Assembly (NCBI GenBank): GCA_009746045.1
Contig: RPFO01000175.1
Span: forward strand, 4,498,100 to 4,562,099
Direction of reading: 5' to 3'
From: Mesostigma viride
Lineage: Eukaryota > Streptophyta > Mesostigmatophyceae > Mesostigmatales > Mesostigmataceae
Length of the DNA stretch: 64,000 nt
Shown: positions 1 to 12,877 of the stretch, piece after piece
Position numbering within the stretch: the first letter of the stretch is position 1
How the letters are laid out: every line of letters begins with the position of its first letter
Notes under the pieces: model-generated
What the model saw: the letters and a program-made list of their open reading frames with translations, nothing else
Database searches by the model: none
What the model was told of the DNA's origin: nothing
Program-made: the position numbers and the translations under genes

Positions 1-1288
1 TCCACGTGACGGGTGGACTCCCAGTAGGTGGACTCCTGTTTCAGGACCACCCAGTCAAGATCAGTGTGGACAGCATAGGGGTTAGCAAGGAAACTGAGGA
101 CTGACTGACTGTCAGTGAGCAAGTGTGCCACCACCCCAGCATTGCTGCCTGCTTGCATCTGCAACCAAACCAGCACATGATTCAAGTACCTGGCATGAAG
201 CACTGCTGACACCACTGCCCTGCACTCAGCAGCATTGCTGCTGACAGCCTTGCGTCTATGCAACCGGCTGTACCATGAAATGAGAGACAAGGGTGCATCA
301 TCATTCTGCACAAAATACAAGCCTGACTCCCTTGCCTGCAACTTGGTAATCTGCCTGGACTCCATGGAACTATCCATCATAGCTTGGATGTGAATGGTTT
401 TGTGGAGATCCAAGGAGTGCAAGATAAGGGGAGGGCCCTCCTGGAGAGTTTTGGTGATGGCTTTGTGACCTACTTGCATCAAGACATCATCATCAACTCT
501 GCTAACCACAGCCAGGTGAGGTGCACACGTTGAGCACAACCACCCCAGCTTGCCTCTAATGGTAGGACAGGCTCCAGGTTTGATTTTTGTTTGCAAAACC
601 TCCAAGCAGCTGTGCATGTAATCATTGGGAGAGTAGAGTGCACACACCCACTGGTTTTGATGCTGCTGGAGTTGTAACATTGTGCCACAAAATTTTATGG
701 CAGTGGTGCCCAGCTCTACTTGCTTGCCAATCTCAAAATGCTGTGACACTTGTTGAATAAAATCATCCACAGCACGCCTTGGCCCAGCAATCAGCTGATC
801 ATCCCCATGCCACACAAAGGTGAGAATGCCATGAGGGTGTGGGACCACAAAGAAGCAAGGGTCTATGTCATCATATCTAGCCCCTAACTTTTCAAACACA
901 GCCTGAGCTGACATCCTGAAAATGCGAGGAGCTGATTGCAGCCCTTCAACACCTATGTTAGCTTTCAGGTACTGCTGAGGGATGTGTTTTGCCCAAACTC
1001 TGGGAGTGGAGACTACGTACACCTGACCATGCCACACTTGTTGTGCTATCTCAGGTGAGCCTTTCAGGAAAGCCCTTTTAATGTCTGTAGCCTTACAGAT
1101 ATAGTCATCCCCATCATTGAGATGACCCACAAAGACAGACAGCAAGATTTTTAGGGATGTTTGCTGAATGCCTGGCGTGTACAACTCTGCCTCTGTCAGA
1201 TCAGTGGTGCCCTTGAACTCTGTCACACAAGGTCTAGCATGAAAGATGACTGACCCATCTGCTGCTGGCTTATGTTTACACACAAACT
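1..1288 (-). pseudogene. Reverse transcriptase and RNase H part of the copia-like element
   Basis: The minus-strand translation gives a reverse-transcriptase active-site region around 790-820, with a WHGDDQLIAG stretch of the copia YVDD type. An RNase H region follows around 60-280 (SNAAECRAVVSAVLHARYLN, then LLTDSQSVLSFL). This order and these motifs are typical of the C-terminal end of copia Pol. The segment runs off the left edge. It is part of a broken element and is not proposed as a working gene. Confidence 0.8.
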
Positions 1289-3631
1289 TCAGGCGCAAGT
1301 GCTTGCACCCTGCAGGCTTTTTGTCAATAGGTGTGACAGGGGAGTATGAGAAGGACTAAGAGGATCTGGCACTACCCATTCTTCCCTGGCCTTGTTAAAG
1401 GCCTCCACCCATTTTAGGAATCCTATGTGTGTGCGACAGTCTTGCTCTATCTGTTCATAAGAAAGAGGAGACATTTTAGCCACATCATGCTTGCCCAATC
1501 CAAATGAGTTGGGATGAAGTTTTTGGTTGTGAACCAGGTCTGCCACACAGGGTTCTTGCCCTGGGGCATACTTGGGTGTAGCAAATTTTACAGAAGCAAT
1601 GTTGGTGTTAAGAAGTTTTTCAAGAGAAATTTTGAAATGATTCAGATCAACACCACCCATGTCCTGGATGGATAGTCTATCACTGGATATGAGGACACCA
1701 GGGTAACAGAGAAAAGGATCCCCCAACAAAGCATTCCCTTTATAACCTTCCAATACCTGAAAAGGAGTGGGGATACCGAGTATAGTCAACATGACCTGAC
1801 CTAATACCTTGAGGGATGACTGCCCTGAGAAATCAGCCACATGGTGCCAGGGTGAAGGTTCCAAAGGCAAATGGGGCACAGCCAGGGCACTGATAATGCT
1901 GACCTGGGCTTGTGTGTCCACTGCAACCATAAATGGGCTATTGTCATTCTGCCCAACCTTCCCCACCTTAGCTGATCCTGCAGCAGTTTGAGCTTTGGCT
2001 CTATGAGCTGCTTGTAAAATGCGAACAGCGTCTGCTAGGCTGCGTTTGGAAGGTGCAGCTAGTGGCTGAGCTATGTTCACACTTGTAGAGGTGATAGGTT
2101 GCTGATCACCTGTTTTGCCAATGTGACCCTCTGCTGCAGGGGGCCAATCCTGCAGTGACTGCCTGCAATCATCAAGGGTGACCTGGGTGTCACAGTGGGT
2201 GTGGCTCTCACACTCACCAGTGGGTGTTCCAAACAACCACTCACTGGGCAACGCTGGGATGCCAGGCAACTGTACAGGGCTGTCGGCCAACAGCTCTTCC
2301 TCCTCTGCCACGTCTGACACAGTTGGAAAATACAATTTCATCCTGTGAGGTGAACACCTGTGAATTTTTCCCGTGTCATTGTGTTTAACTAACACTGTCC
2401 TGCCAGTGGTGTTAAACTTTAGGATGGTGGCTGGCCCATGCCAGGTACCCACCTTGCCTAGTCCCGACTCCTTGTAGAATAGGACCTGATCCCCTTCTCT
2501 GAAGGTGGGACGTGGATGCTTTGCATCCTTGACAGCTAACCTGCTAGCTGTCTGTGCTCGCTGTGCGTTGTAGAGGGCTAGTACCTCAGGTGGATAAATG
2601 CCTGCATGCAATCCATCTGGTGTAATGACCACCCCTTGTGGGGTTTTCATGAGTGGCCTCCTGTTGAGGACTTGGCACAACCTGGTGGACCACAGAGCTC
2701 TGTCAGCATAGGACCCACTGTCAGCCAGCAGATTGCCATCTTCTTTGGCTACAAGGGTTTTAATGGACCTGATGGCCCTTTCAATAATGCCTTGCCTCTC
2801 ATGATCTTCTAGCCCAGCCAGATCAATAGCCTCACACCCTGGTTCATTGGCAAGACATGTGAACTGCTGATCCAGTAACAATGCCTCCACAGGGTAGTAC
2901 CTGGCCTGAGCAATCAAGAGAGCCCTGAGCAACTGTGTCTTGTCCATTCCAGGTAATGGTTCAATGGTTGTGTACCTTGACCATGCATCTTTAAGTGCCA
3001 AGTAAGATTGTCCTTTGATATGAAAGACATCTCCTACCACCCTGCCCTTGCTCTTAGGTGGGGTAGCTACATGCCACTTAGGGGGTTTGGGTGCATTGAA
3101 CTGACAATGCTGGCAGTGGGATCTGACCACCTGGCATGCACGTCTGAGTGCTGCCCCCCCTATTGCTGCTGCCACCACCTCTGCACTCACTTCATGCCCA
3201 TAAAGGAAATGCAACTGCAAAGCAAGCTCCTGAAAACTGATCTGAGCATCCTCTGCTGGGGACACTCTGCACACCTTGGGAACCATAGATGTGAAGGTTG
3301 GTTTAGAGACATAATCTTCTGAAACCAGCTGTAGCACCTTTCCAGAACTGCTCACTGCTCTGACAGTGGGGCATGCAGAAGAAGAAGGTGAAGCAGGCAC
3401 ACTCAAGCCAGCATGAGAGGGAGACTCACACTTCTTGCCGTAAGGAGGCCGCTTGCAGTCCTTGGGGTCACCGTGGGGCGGCCCGTGGCACTTGTGGCAC
3501 AGGACGTCCAAATGCCCCAGCTCGTCCACGTTCTTGCGGCAGGTGGGCCGCAGGTGGTACTTCATGCCACAGCGGGTGCACCGCTGAGAAGACTTGTCCT
3601 CCTTGTCCTGCTTCTTGTTGTTGTTGTTGTT

Positions 3632-3679
<48 letters not shown>

Positions 3680-4000
3680 ACTGTTGTTGTTGTTGTTGCT
3701 GGAGCTGCCCCCCTTGGAGGGAGACTGCCCCTTACCCTTGCCCTTGCCCCAGCCCCTGCCCTTGCCCTTGCCCTTGCCCTTGCCCTTGCCCTTGCCCTTA
3801 AACATTTGTCCCAGCAGGGACTTGACTTCTGCCATAGTGACAGGTCTCTTGCTCCTGTCTTCCCTCTCCCTATCCTCCTCCTCCCTCTCTTCCCCCCTGA
3901 CCCTCTTTACAGAGGTGCCCATGGCCCCCTGGCTAAGGGGAGCCAAGGCCAGCTTGATATAATCCAATGCCTCCTTCATGTCCTCCCAGTACTTTGCCAT
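1289..4000 (-). pseudogene. Zinc knuckle, integrase and protease-like part of the copia-like element
   Basis: This is the longest open stretch of the element (903 codons). It starts with basic and GKGK-rich sequence and a long Asn run coded by AAC repeats (about 3613-3700). A CCHC zinc knuckle follows near 3550-3595. The integrase zinc-binding region (LHFLYGH to CQHCQ) and core cover about 3210-2340. An aspartic-protease-like segment (VAVDTQAQVSIIS, then LLGDPFL) lies near 1940-1690. A protease after the integrase differs from the usual copia order of Gag, protease, integrase, reverse transcriptase. The segment is part of a fossil element. Confidence 0.75.
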
Positions 4001-6349
4001 TCCTGTGCAAGCATAGCGTAGGTGTTTTTGTCAAGTTTGAGTTTCTCAAGGAAGGAACGCAGCAAGAACTTGTGATCTAGCTGCTGGACATCAGGACGTG
4101 CTTTGATGGCTAGCTCATATTTCTTTGTCTCAGCCACATAGTCCACTGATGTGACCCTGTATTCCTCTACCCACCTGAATGCCCCATAGATGTCCACAGA
4201 TGAGGGGGTGGAGAGGAGGTCAGTTAGCTCCTTCATGAAAGCCTCCCAAACTGCCCTAGCCTGCGTGTCCTGCCACTTGGGATACCTACGCTGGAAGACA
4301 AGAATGAGATTCTGAATCTGAGAAGAGGACTGATGGTAAAATCCCCCTGCATGAGAGATCCAAACCAATTCTTGACATTCAGTTCCTCCCTAGCCAGCTG
4401 CAGAGAGAGAAGTGCATGATTCCCCTGCTCCCTAGTATACCCCTCAGGCAGCCCCCTGACATTAATCCTATCCACAGGACGGTTTTCATTGTAAGTGGGC
4501 AACCTAGAGGGGGATGCAGGGGGAGAGGGAGAAGATGGTGTTGCTGCTGCAGCATTCACAGGAGAGACCTGCTGAGAGGGAAGTGCTACTTGAGTGAGCT
4601 GAGCAGGATGGGCAAACATGGGCTGTGTAGGAGGGTTAGACAACATAGGGGTGGGCTGGTGGGGGTGTGAGTGTGTGTCACTTCCCGCCTCCTGCTGCGG
4701 GCCTCCTCCCAATCATGGAAGGTGGGAGAGAGGGACACTTCATCGTCAGTAGGGTTAGTAAGATTGTGATGCAACCAGGTAGGCAGAGTTAGCCACCTAC
4801 CCGCCCCTCTCAGGATGGCGTTGTGTAGGAGCTCCAGCAAACGCACCAGACGCACCCTGCTGCCCTGCACCCTCCTCCCTGAGAGGAGAGCCTGCAGGGC
4901 AGGCAGCAGGTCGTCGCACACCCTGCGTGTGCCCTCTTGGAGGTTGGGCAGGCCCAGGATGTGCGTGATGATTGCACACACCAGGCTGCCCGCCTCCGCG
5001 ACGTGCATCTGCTGGCTCCTGTCGGCCAGCCCACGGAAGGAGGCTGTGGCTGTCTGTATGGCACGCCACACGGCCTCATCACCAGGGTGATGAAGTCGCG
5101 ACCTTGCAGGTCGCCCTCCAGCAGTGCTGGTTGCTGCCCAGCTGCGGTGGGACCCTGGGGCCCCTCCGGCCCTGCCAGGGACTTGTCCTTGTTGCGACTA
5201 GAGGGGGCCTGCCCCCCAGAGCCGCTGGAGGTGCCCGTGACACCCTCCATGGGGGCTGCATCCCCCGCCAGCGCCGGAGGCGCCGGCGTCGCTGCCGGGG
5301 TCCCTGCGACCCCGGGCGCTTGTGTCGCCGCCGGGGTCCCTGCGACCCCGGTGGCCTCCTCAGCCACCTGGCCCCCCACGCGGGCGGGGGAGCCTGCGGC
5401 TGAGGTTGGACCCTCTGACCTGCCAGAGGGTCCTGGGTGGCTTCACCACCCATGGGCGTGTTGGGGGCGTCTGCCGCCCCGCGCCCGTCGCAGGCGGCAT
5501 CGCAGCCGCCTCACGCCTATCCGGGCCCCAGCCAACTGGCGTGACTTGGGGCCACGCTGGCAACGGAGTCAGCGCGATCTCTGGTCTGGAGACCACGCGC
5601 AGCGCCTCTCTCTGGCGCTGCCTGGACGCCCACTGATCAACAGTGCCGGGGTTGTGCCTCGGCCGATTGGCGAAACAGTACAGCCAAACCGCCACCTGAA
5701 CCAGTGGGAGCTGCATCCTAAGACGCCCCTCGATCAGCGAGTGCACCCGATGAACCTCTATCGCGTGTATCTCCTCATCTGGAAGCAACTGAAAACGTTG
5801 AGCAAGATCCGGCCGTTCACCGCAATGAACGCCGGGATGTCGTCCTCCCCAAGGGGGAGAAAATGGGGTGGGCGCCCGAACATGACCGGGGGCGGAACAT
5901 GTTCCCCATACCGGTCAATGTCCATGGTGGCCATCTGTCGGCCCACGGAAAGGTTGCCAGACGTCGCAGGTGTCTGCGACGAAAGCTCAAGCGAAGGCCG
6001 AGGCCTCGCAGGCGGCACCTCGCCATCCTCCTCGGAGGAATCACTCCGCTCACGACCCCCGTCACCTGCGACGGGGGAACGTCGTGCCCGGGGGACCTGC
6101 CCCCCAGGTGCCATGGCGGACGAACCGCCAGTGGCAAACGGCCGCCCGCTCGCCATCCCCGGGCGCCGGGCCCCACCTGCGGGCCCCGACGCCTGGGTTG
6201 GTCAGCGACCACCGTGCGGAAGGGACGTTGGGCGTCACCCTCGCATCGGTGGTGGAGGGCGTGCCCTCCGGCGAAAGGCGGGGTGAGGTGCGCCTGGCAG
6301 GCGCCTTCCCCTTGTTGTTGTTGCCGTTGTTGCCGTTGTTGGAAGCCAT
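4001..6349 (-). pseudogene. Gag-like 5' coding region of the copia-like element, broken
   Basis: Minus-strand frames here give Pro/Ala-rich and helix-rich protein with no other recognisable domain, up to a start at 6349 (MASNNGNNGNNNKGKAPARR). The region lies directly upstream of the zinc-knuckle and integrase frame, is on the same strand, and has the composition expected of Gag. It is interrupted more than once. Plus-strand frames over this region are shadows. Confidence 0.6.
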
Positions 6350-6847
6350 ATCTTTTTTTTTTGCTTAAAAAAAATATCGAACTTTTCAGTCCAAGTTGGA
6401 TGGAGACTAGGGACGACGAACAACTGCGAAAGCTGAGAGCGAATGATGATTGTATTACAATAATACAATGAGAGAGAGATGAAAGCTGAGGGCTCAGAAT
6501 GGAACTGGGCAGACTCGGGTGCTGTGGCACTCCCCAGTGCTACGCCTATATGCCTATGGCGGTGCTACCTGCAGCACACGACCAGTGGACAAGTGTACAC
6601 TGCAATGCCATGCGACCACGTCACTAGCATCCAGCTAAGACTCGGCCCGTCAGGCCCGGCTACACCGGACCTGGCGGGTCGAGCTAGCACCTAGGAACAG
6701 TCTGGCACTAACCGCACATCTGTCCACATGACACCTCAGTACCGTACACCCTGCCGTACTGTACTGAGGTGTCCCGCTCAGCCGCGGTAGGCAATACGCG
6801 GCGCGCAGGCCGGAAATCCGTGTGTCAGCCTAAGCATCTCATCTAAC
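6350..6847 (-). other. Leader and possible 5' LTR of the copia-like element
   Basis: This stretch lies between the start of the Gag-like frame and the GT minisatellite. It has no coding potential. If an LTR is present here its outer edge would be close to 6840, just before the GT repeat. The partner LTR is outside the window, so no terminal repeat can be shown. The priming site was not identified. Confidence 0.35.
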
Positions 6848-7800
6848 TGGTGTCTTGTTTTTAGTAGGTGTTGTGTGTGTGTGTACGTTGGGTGCGTGTG
6901 TGTGTGTCGGGTATGTGTGTTGTGTGTCTTTTGTGTGTGTTGTGTGTGTTGGATGTGTGGTGTGGGTGTGGGTGTGGGTGTGTGGGTGTGGGGGGGGGGA
7001 TGCCAAGTGTCTTGTGTGTTGGTATTGGGTGTGTGTGGGGGGGTGTACGTGTGTGTTGTGTGTGACTTAGGTGTGTTTTGTGTGTGTTGTGTGTGATTGA
7101 CCTAGGTGTGTGTTGCGTGTGTGTGTACGTGTTGTGTGGTGTGTTGTTTGCATGTTATTTGTCATGTGTTGGTGTTGTGGGGGGGGGGGGATGTACGTGT
7201 ACGTGTGTTGTGTGTTGGTGTCTTATTTTTAGGTGTTGGTGTGTGTGTCGTGGGTGCAAACATTGTGTGTGTGTGTGTTAAGTGTGTGTTGGGTGTCTTG
7301 TGTGTTGGTGTCTTATTTTTAGGTGTTGGGTGTGTGTGTCGTGGGTGCAAACATTGTGTGTGTGTGTGTGTTGGGTGTGTGTTGGGTGTCTTGTGTGTTG
7401 GTGTCTTGTTTTTAGTAGGTGTTGTGTGTGCGTGTTTTCGGTATGTGTGTTGGGTGTCTTGTGTGTGTGTGGTGTGTGTTTGGGTGTTGTTGTGTGTGCA
7501 GTGTTGGGGCATGTGTGTGTGTGTTGGGGCATGTGTGTGTGTGTTGGGGCATGTGTGTCAGTGTGTGTGTTGTGGCATGTTATAATTGTCATGTGTTGGT
7601 GTTGTGTGTGGGGGGGGAGGGATGTACATGTGTGTTGTGTGTTACTTAGGTGTGTTCTGTGTGTGTTGCGTGTGTGTGATTGTGTGTCTTGGGTGTGTGT
7701 TGGGTGTCTTGTGTGTTGGTGTCTTGTTTTTAGGTGTTGGTGTGTGTCTTGGGTGCAAACATAGCGTGTGTGTGTTGGGTGTGTTGTTCGTGTGTGTATG
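6848..7800. repeat. GT-rich minisatellite flanking the satellite array
   Basis: Almost pure G and T on the plus strand. TGTG runs are broken by a longer imperfect unit of roughly 70-100 bp, recognisable by GGTGTCTTGTTTTTAG and GGGTGCAAACAT. Copies of parts of that unit start near 6850, 7215, 7305, 7395 and 7715. G runs occur at 6991-6999, 7180-7190 and 7610. The short Cys/Val-rich open frames here are translations of the repeat and not genes. Confidence 0.9.
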
Positions 7801-7925
7801 AAAATATAGAAAATTGTTATGTTTGACGATAGTCATAGTGTACTACTAAAAACTTGTACATACATATGCTGGAATGATTTTCTTTTTACTATTCCATTCA
7901 CTATTGCTTATTTCTTCAAACATGT
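7801..7925. other. AT-rich unique junction between GT minisatellite and satellite
   Basis: A short AT-rich single-copy stretch that separates the GT repeat from the first 40-bp monomer. No gene is seen. Confidence 0.7.
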
Positions 7926-8372
7926 ACATGCACGCAAGGGGCGGCTGCACACACACGTACACACACCGAGCACGCAAGGAGCGACTGCACTCACATGTAC
8001 ACACACCATGCACGCAAGGGCCGGATGCACACACACGTACACACACCATGCACGCAAGGGCCGGCATGCACACACACGTACATCCACCGCGCACGCAAGG
8101 GGCAAGTGCACACACACGTACATCCACCGCGCACGCAAGGAGCGACTGCACTCACATGTACACACACCATGCACGCAAGGGGCGGTTGCACACACACGTA
8201 CATACACCATGCACGCAAGGGGCCGGCTGCACTCACATGTACATACACCATGCACGCAAGGGGCGGCTGCACACACATGTACATACACCATGCACGCAAG
8301 GGGCCGGCTGCACTCACATGTACATACACCATGCACGCAAGGGGCGGCTGCACACACGTGTAAATACACCAC

Positions 8373-8852
8373 GCATGCAAGGGGCGGCTGCACACACACG
8401 TACACACACCATGCACGCAAGGGGCAACTGCACACACACGTACACACACCATGCACGCAAGGAGCGACTGCACACACACGTACATACACCGCGCACGCAA
8501 GGGGCGGCTGCACACACACGTACACACACCATGCACGCAAGGAGCGACTGCACTCACATGTACATACACCATGCACGCAAGGGGCGGCTGCACACACGTG
8601 TAAATACACCGCGCATGCAAGGGGCGGCTGCACACACACGTACACACACCATGCACGCAAGGGGCAACTGCACACACACGTACACACACCATGCACGCAA
8701 GGAGCGACTGCACACACACGTACATACACCGCGCACGCAAGGGGCGGCTGCACACACACGTACACACACCATGCACGCAAGGAGCGACTGCACTCACATG
8801 CACATACACCGCGCACGCAAGGGGCGGCTGCACTCACATGTACATACACCAT
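8373..8852. repeat. Tandem 240-bp higher-order unit (six monomers, two copies)
   Basis: The six-monomer block at 8373-8612 repeats at 8613-8852 with only a few substitutions. A further related copy lies near 10306-10545. This is the simplest higher-order unit in the array. Confidence 0.8.
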
Positions 8853-8924
8853 GCACGCAAGGGGCGGCTGCACACACGTGTAAATACACCGCGCATGCAA
8901 GGGGCGGCTGCACACACACGTACA

Positions 8925-11900
8925 CACACCATGCACGCAAGGGCCGGCATGCACACACACGTACACACACCATGCACGCAAGGGGCGAGTGCACGCACAC
9001 TTACACATACACCGCGCACGCAAGGGGCGGCTGCACACACACGTACACACACCATGCACGCAAGGGGCAACTGCACACACACGTACACACACCATGCACG
9101 CTTGGGGCGACGGCACTCACATGTACATACACCACGCACGCAAGGGACGCCTGCACACACACGTACATCCACCGCGCACGCAAGGGGCGAGTGCACACAC
9201 ACGTACATCCACCGCGCACGCAAGGGGCGAGTGCACACACACGTACATCCACCGCGCACGCAAGCGGCGAGTGCACACACACGTACATCCACCGCGCACG
9301 CAAGGGGCAACTGCACACACACGTACACACACCGCGCACGCAAGGGGCGGCATGCACACACACGTACACACACCATGCACGCAAGGAGCGACTGCACACA
9401 CACGTACATACACCGCGCATGCAAGGGGCGGCTGCACACACACGTACACACACCATGCACGCAAGGGCCGGCATGCACACACACGTACATACACCGCGCA
9501 CGCAAGGGGCGGCTGCACACACACGTACATACACCGCGCACGCAAGGGGCGGCTGCACACACACGTACACACACCATGCACGCAAGGGGCAACTGCACAC
9601 ACACGTACATCCACCGCGCACGCAAGGGGCAAGTGCACACACACGTAGATCCACCGCGCACGCAAGGAGCGACTGCACTCACATGTACACACACCATGCA
9701 CGCAAGGGGCAAGTGCACGCACACTTACACATACACCGCGCATGCAAGGGGCGGCTGCACACACACGTACATCCACCGCGCACGCAAGGAGCGACTGCAC
9801 GCACACTTACACACACACCGCGCACGCAAGGGGCGACTGCACACACACGTACATCCACCATGCACGCAAGGAGCGGCTGCACTCACATGTACATACACCG
9901 CGCATGCAAGGGGCGGTTGCACACACACGTACACACACCATGCACGCAAGGGGCGAGTGCACGCACACTTACACACACACCGCGCACGCAAGGGACGCCT
10001 GCACACACACGTACATCCACCATGCACGCAAGGAGCGACTGCACACACACGTACATCCACCATGCACGCAAGGGGCGGCTGCACACACACGTACACACAC
10101 CATGCACGCAAGGGCCGGCATGCACACACACGTACATCCACCGCGCACGCAAGGGGCAACTGCACACACATGTACACACACCGCGCACGCAAGGGCCGGC
10201 TGCACACACATGTACATACACCATGCACGCAAGGGGCCGGCTGCACTCACATGTACATACACCATGCACGCAAGGGGCGGCTGCACACACGTGTAAATAC
10301 ACCGCGCATGCAAGGGGCGGCTGCACACACACGTACACACACCATGCACGCAAGGGGCAACTGCACACACACGTACACACACCATGCACGCAAGGAGCGA
10401 CTGCACACACACGTACATACACCGCGCACGCAAGGGGCGGCTGCACACACACGTACACACACCATGCACGCAAGGAGCGACTGCACTCACATGTACATAC
10501 ACCATGCACGCAAGGGGCGGCTGCACACACGTGTAAATACACCGCGCATGCAAGGGGCGGCTGCACACACACGTACACACACCATGCACGCAAGGAGCGA
10601 CTGCACACACACGTACATACACCGCGCACGCAAGGGGCGGCTACACACACACGTACACATGTACACCATGCACGCAAGGGGCGGCTGCACTCACACACAC
10701 ACACACCATGCACGCAAGGGCCGGCATGCACACACACGTACACACACCATGCACGCAAGGGGCGAGTGCACGCACACTTACACATACACCGCGCACGCAA
10801 GGGGCGGCTGCACACACACGTACACACACCATGCACGCAAGGGGCAACTGCACACACACGTACACACACCATGCACGCTTGGGGCGACGGCACTCACATG
10901 TACATACACCACGCACGCAAGGGACGCCTGCACACACACGTACATCCACCGCGCACGCAAGGGGCGAGTGCACACACACGTACATCCACCGCGCACGCAA
11001 GGGGCGAGTGCACACACACGTACATCCACCGCGCACGCAAGCGGCGAGTGCACACACACGTACATCCACCGCGCACGCAAGGGGCAACTGCACACACACG
11101 TACACACACCGCGCACGCAAGGGGCGGCATGCACACACACGTACACACACCATGCACGCAAGGAGCGACTGCACACACACGTACATACACCGCGCATGCA
11201 AGGGGCGGCTGCACACACACGTACACACACCATGCACGCAAGGGCCGGCATGCACACACACGTACATACACCGCGCACGCAAGGGGCGGCTGCACACACA
11301 CGTACATACACCGCGCACGCAAGGGGCGGCTGCACACACACGTACACACACCATGCACGCAAGGGGCAACTGCACACACACGTACATCCACCGCGCACGC
11401 AAGGGGCAAGTGCACACACACGTAGATCCACCGCGCACGCAAGGAGCGACTGCACTCACATGTACACACACCATGCACGCAAGGGGCGAGTGCACGCACA
11501 CTTACACATACACCGCGCATGCAAGGGGCGGCTGCACACACACGTACATCCACCGCGCACGCAAGGAGCGACTGCACGCACACTTACACACACACCGCGC
11601 ACGCAAGGGGCGACTGCACACACACGTACATCCACCATGCACGCAAGGAGCGGCTGCACTCACATGTACATACACCGCGCATGCAAGGGGCGGTTGCACA
11701 CACACGTACACACACCATGCACGCAAGGGGCGAGTGCACGCACACTTACACACACACCGCGCACGCAAGGGACGCCTGCACACACACGTACATCTACCAT
11801 GCACGCAAGGAGCGACTGCACACACACGTACATCCACCATGCACGCAAGGGGCGGCTGCACACACACGTACACACACCATGCACGCAAGGGCCGGCATGC

Positions 11901-11965
11901 ACACACACGTACATCCACCGCGCACGCAAGGGGCAACTGCACACACATGTACACACACCGCGCAC
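8925..11965. repeat. Segmental duplication in the satellite, offset 1,777 bp
   Basis: About 1.26 kb at 8925-10188 recurs at 10702-11965 with very few differences, for example one C/T change near 10017 versus 11794. The offset is not a multiple of 40 because several odd-length monomers lie inside. Confidence 0.85.
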
Positions 11966-12877
11966 GCTTGGGGCGGCTGCACTCACATGTACACACACCG
12001 CGCACGCAAGGGCCGGCTGCACACACACTTACACTCACCATGCACGCATGGGGCGGCTGCACACACACGTACACACACCGCGCACGCAAGGGACGGCTGC
12101 ACACACACGTACATACACCGCGCACGCAAGGGGCGGCTGCACACACACCTACATACACCATGCACGCAAGGGGCGGCTACACACACATGTACATCCACCG
12201 CGCACGCAAGGGGCGAGTGCACACACACGTACACACACCGCGCACGCAAGGGGCGGCTGCACCCACATGTACATACACCATGCACGCAAGGACAAGGATG
12301 AACACACATCTACACACACCATGCACGCAAGGGCCGGCTGCACACACACTTACACACACAATGCACGCTTGGGGCAACGGCACACACACGTACATACACT
12401 GCGCACGCAAGGGGCAACTGCACACACACGTACACACACCATGCACGGAAGGGACGGCTGCACTCACATGTACATCCACAGCGCAACCACGGGGCGGCTG
12501 CACACACACTTACATACACCATGCACGCAAGGGGCGGCTGCACACACATGTACATCCACCGCGCACGCAAGGGGCGAGTGCACACACACGTACACACACC
12601 GCGCACGCAAGGGGCGGCTGCACACACACGTACACACACCATGCACGCAATTGCTGGCATGCACACACACCCACTGCCCGCACATGTACATCCACCGCGC
12701 ACGCAAGGGGCGCCTGCACCCACATGTACATACACCATGCACGCAAGGACAAGGATGAACACACATGTACACACACCATGCACGCAAGGGCCGGCTGCAC
12801 ACACACGTACATACACCATGCACGCAAGGGCCGGCATGCACACACACGTACATACACTGCGCACGCAAGGGGCAACT

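Larger units (their letters stand above)
1..6349 (-). mobile_element. Broken copia-like LTR retroelement, left end outside window
   Basis: Read on the minus strand, the parts are, in order: a basic, Asn/Gly-rich start near 6349, a long Gag-like stretch, a zinc knuckle, an integrase with its HHCC zinc-binding region, an aspartic-protease-like segment, a reverse transcriptase and an RNase H. Integrase lies before reverse transcriptase, which is the Ty1/copia (Pseudoviridae-like) arrangement and argues against gypsy or BEL. The integrase ends in an SH3-like GTWHGPA segment of a kind I recall from copia-type elements of algae and other protists. The coding region is interrupted several times (about five or more breaks), so this is a fossil. 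The protein sequence is still easy to read, so it is probably fairly young. The 3' LTR is outside the window, so age cannot be judged from LTR divergence. Confidence 0.85.

Noticed and set aside
4937-6286. 449-codon plus-strand frame over the Gag-like region
   Set aside because: It lies opposite the retroelement's coding strand and has no domain; its length is explained by high GC.
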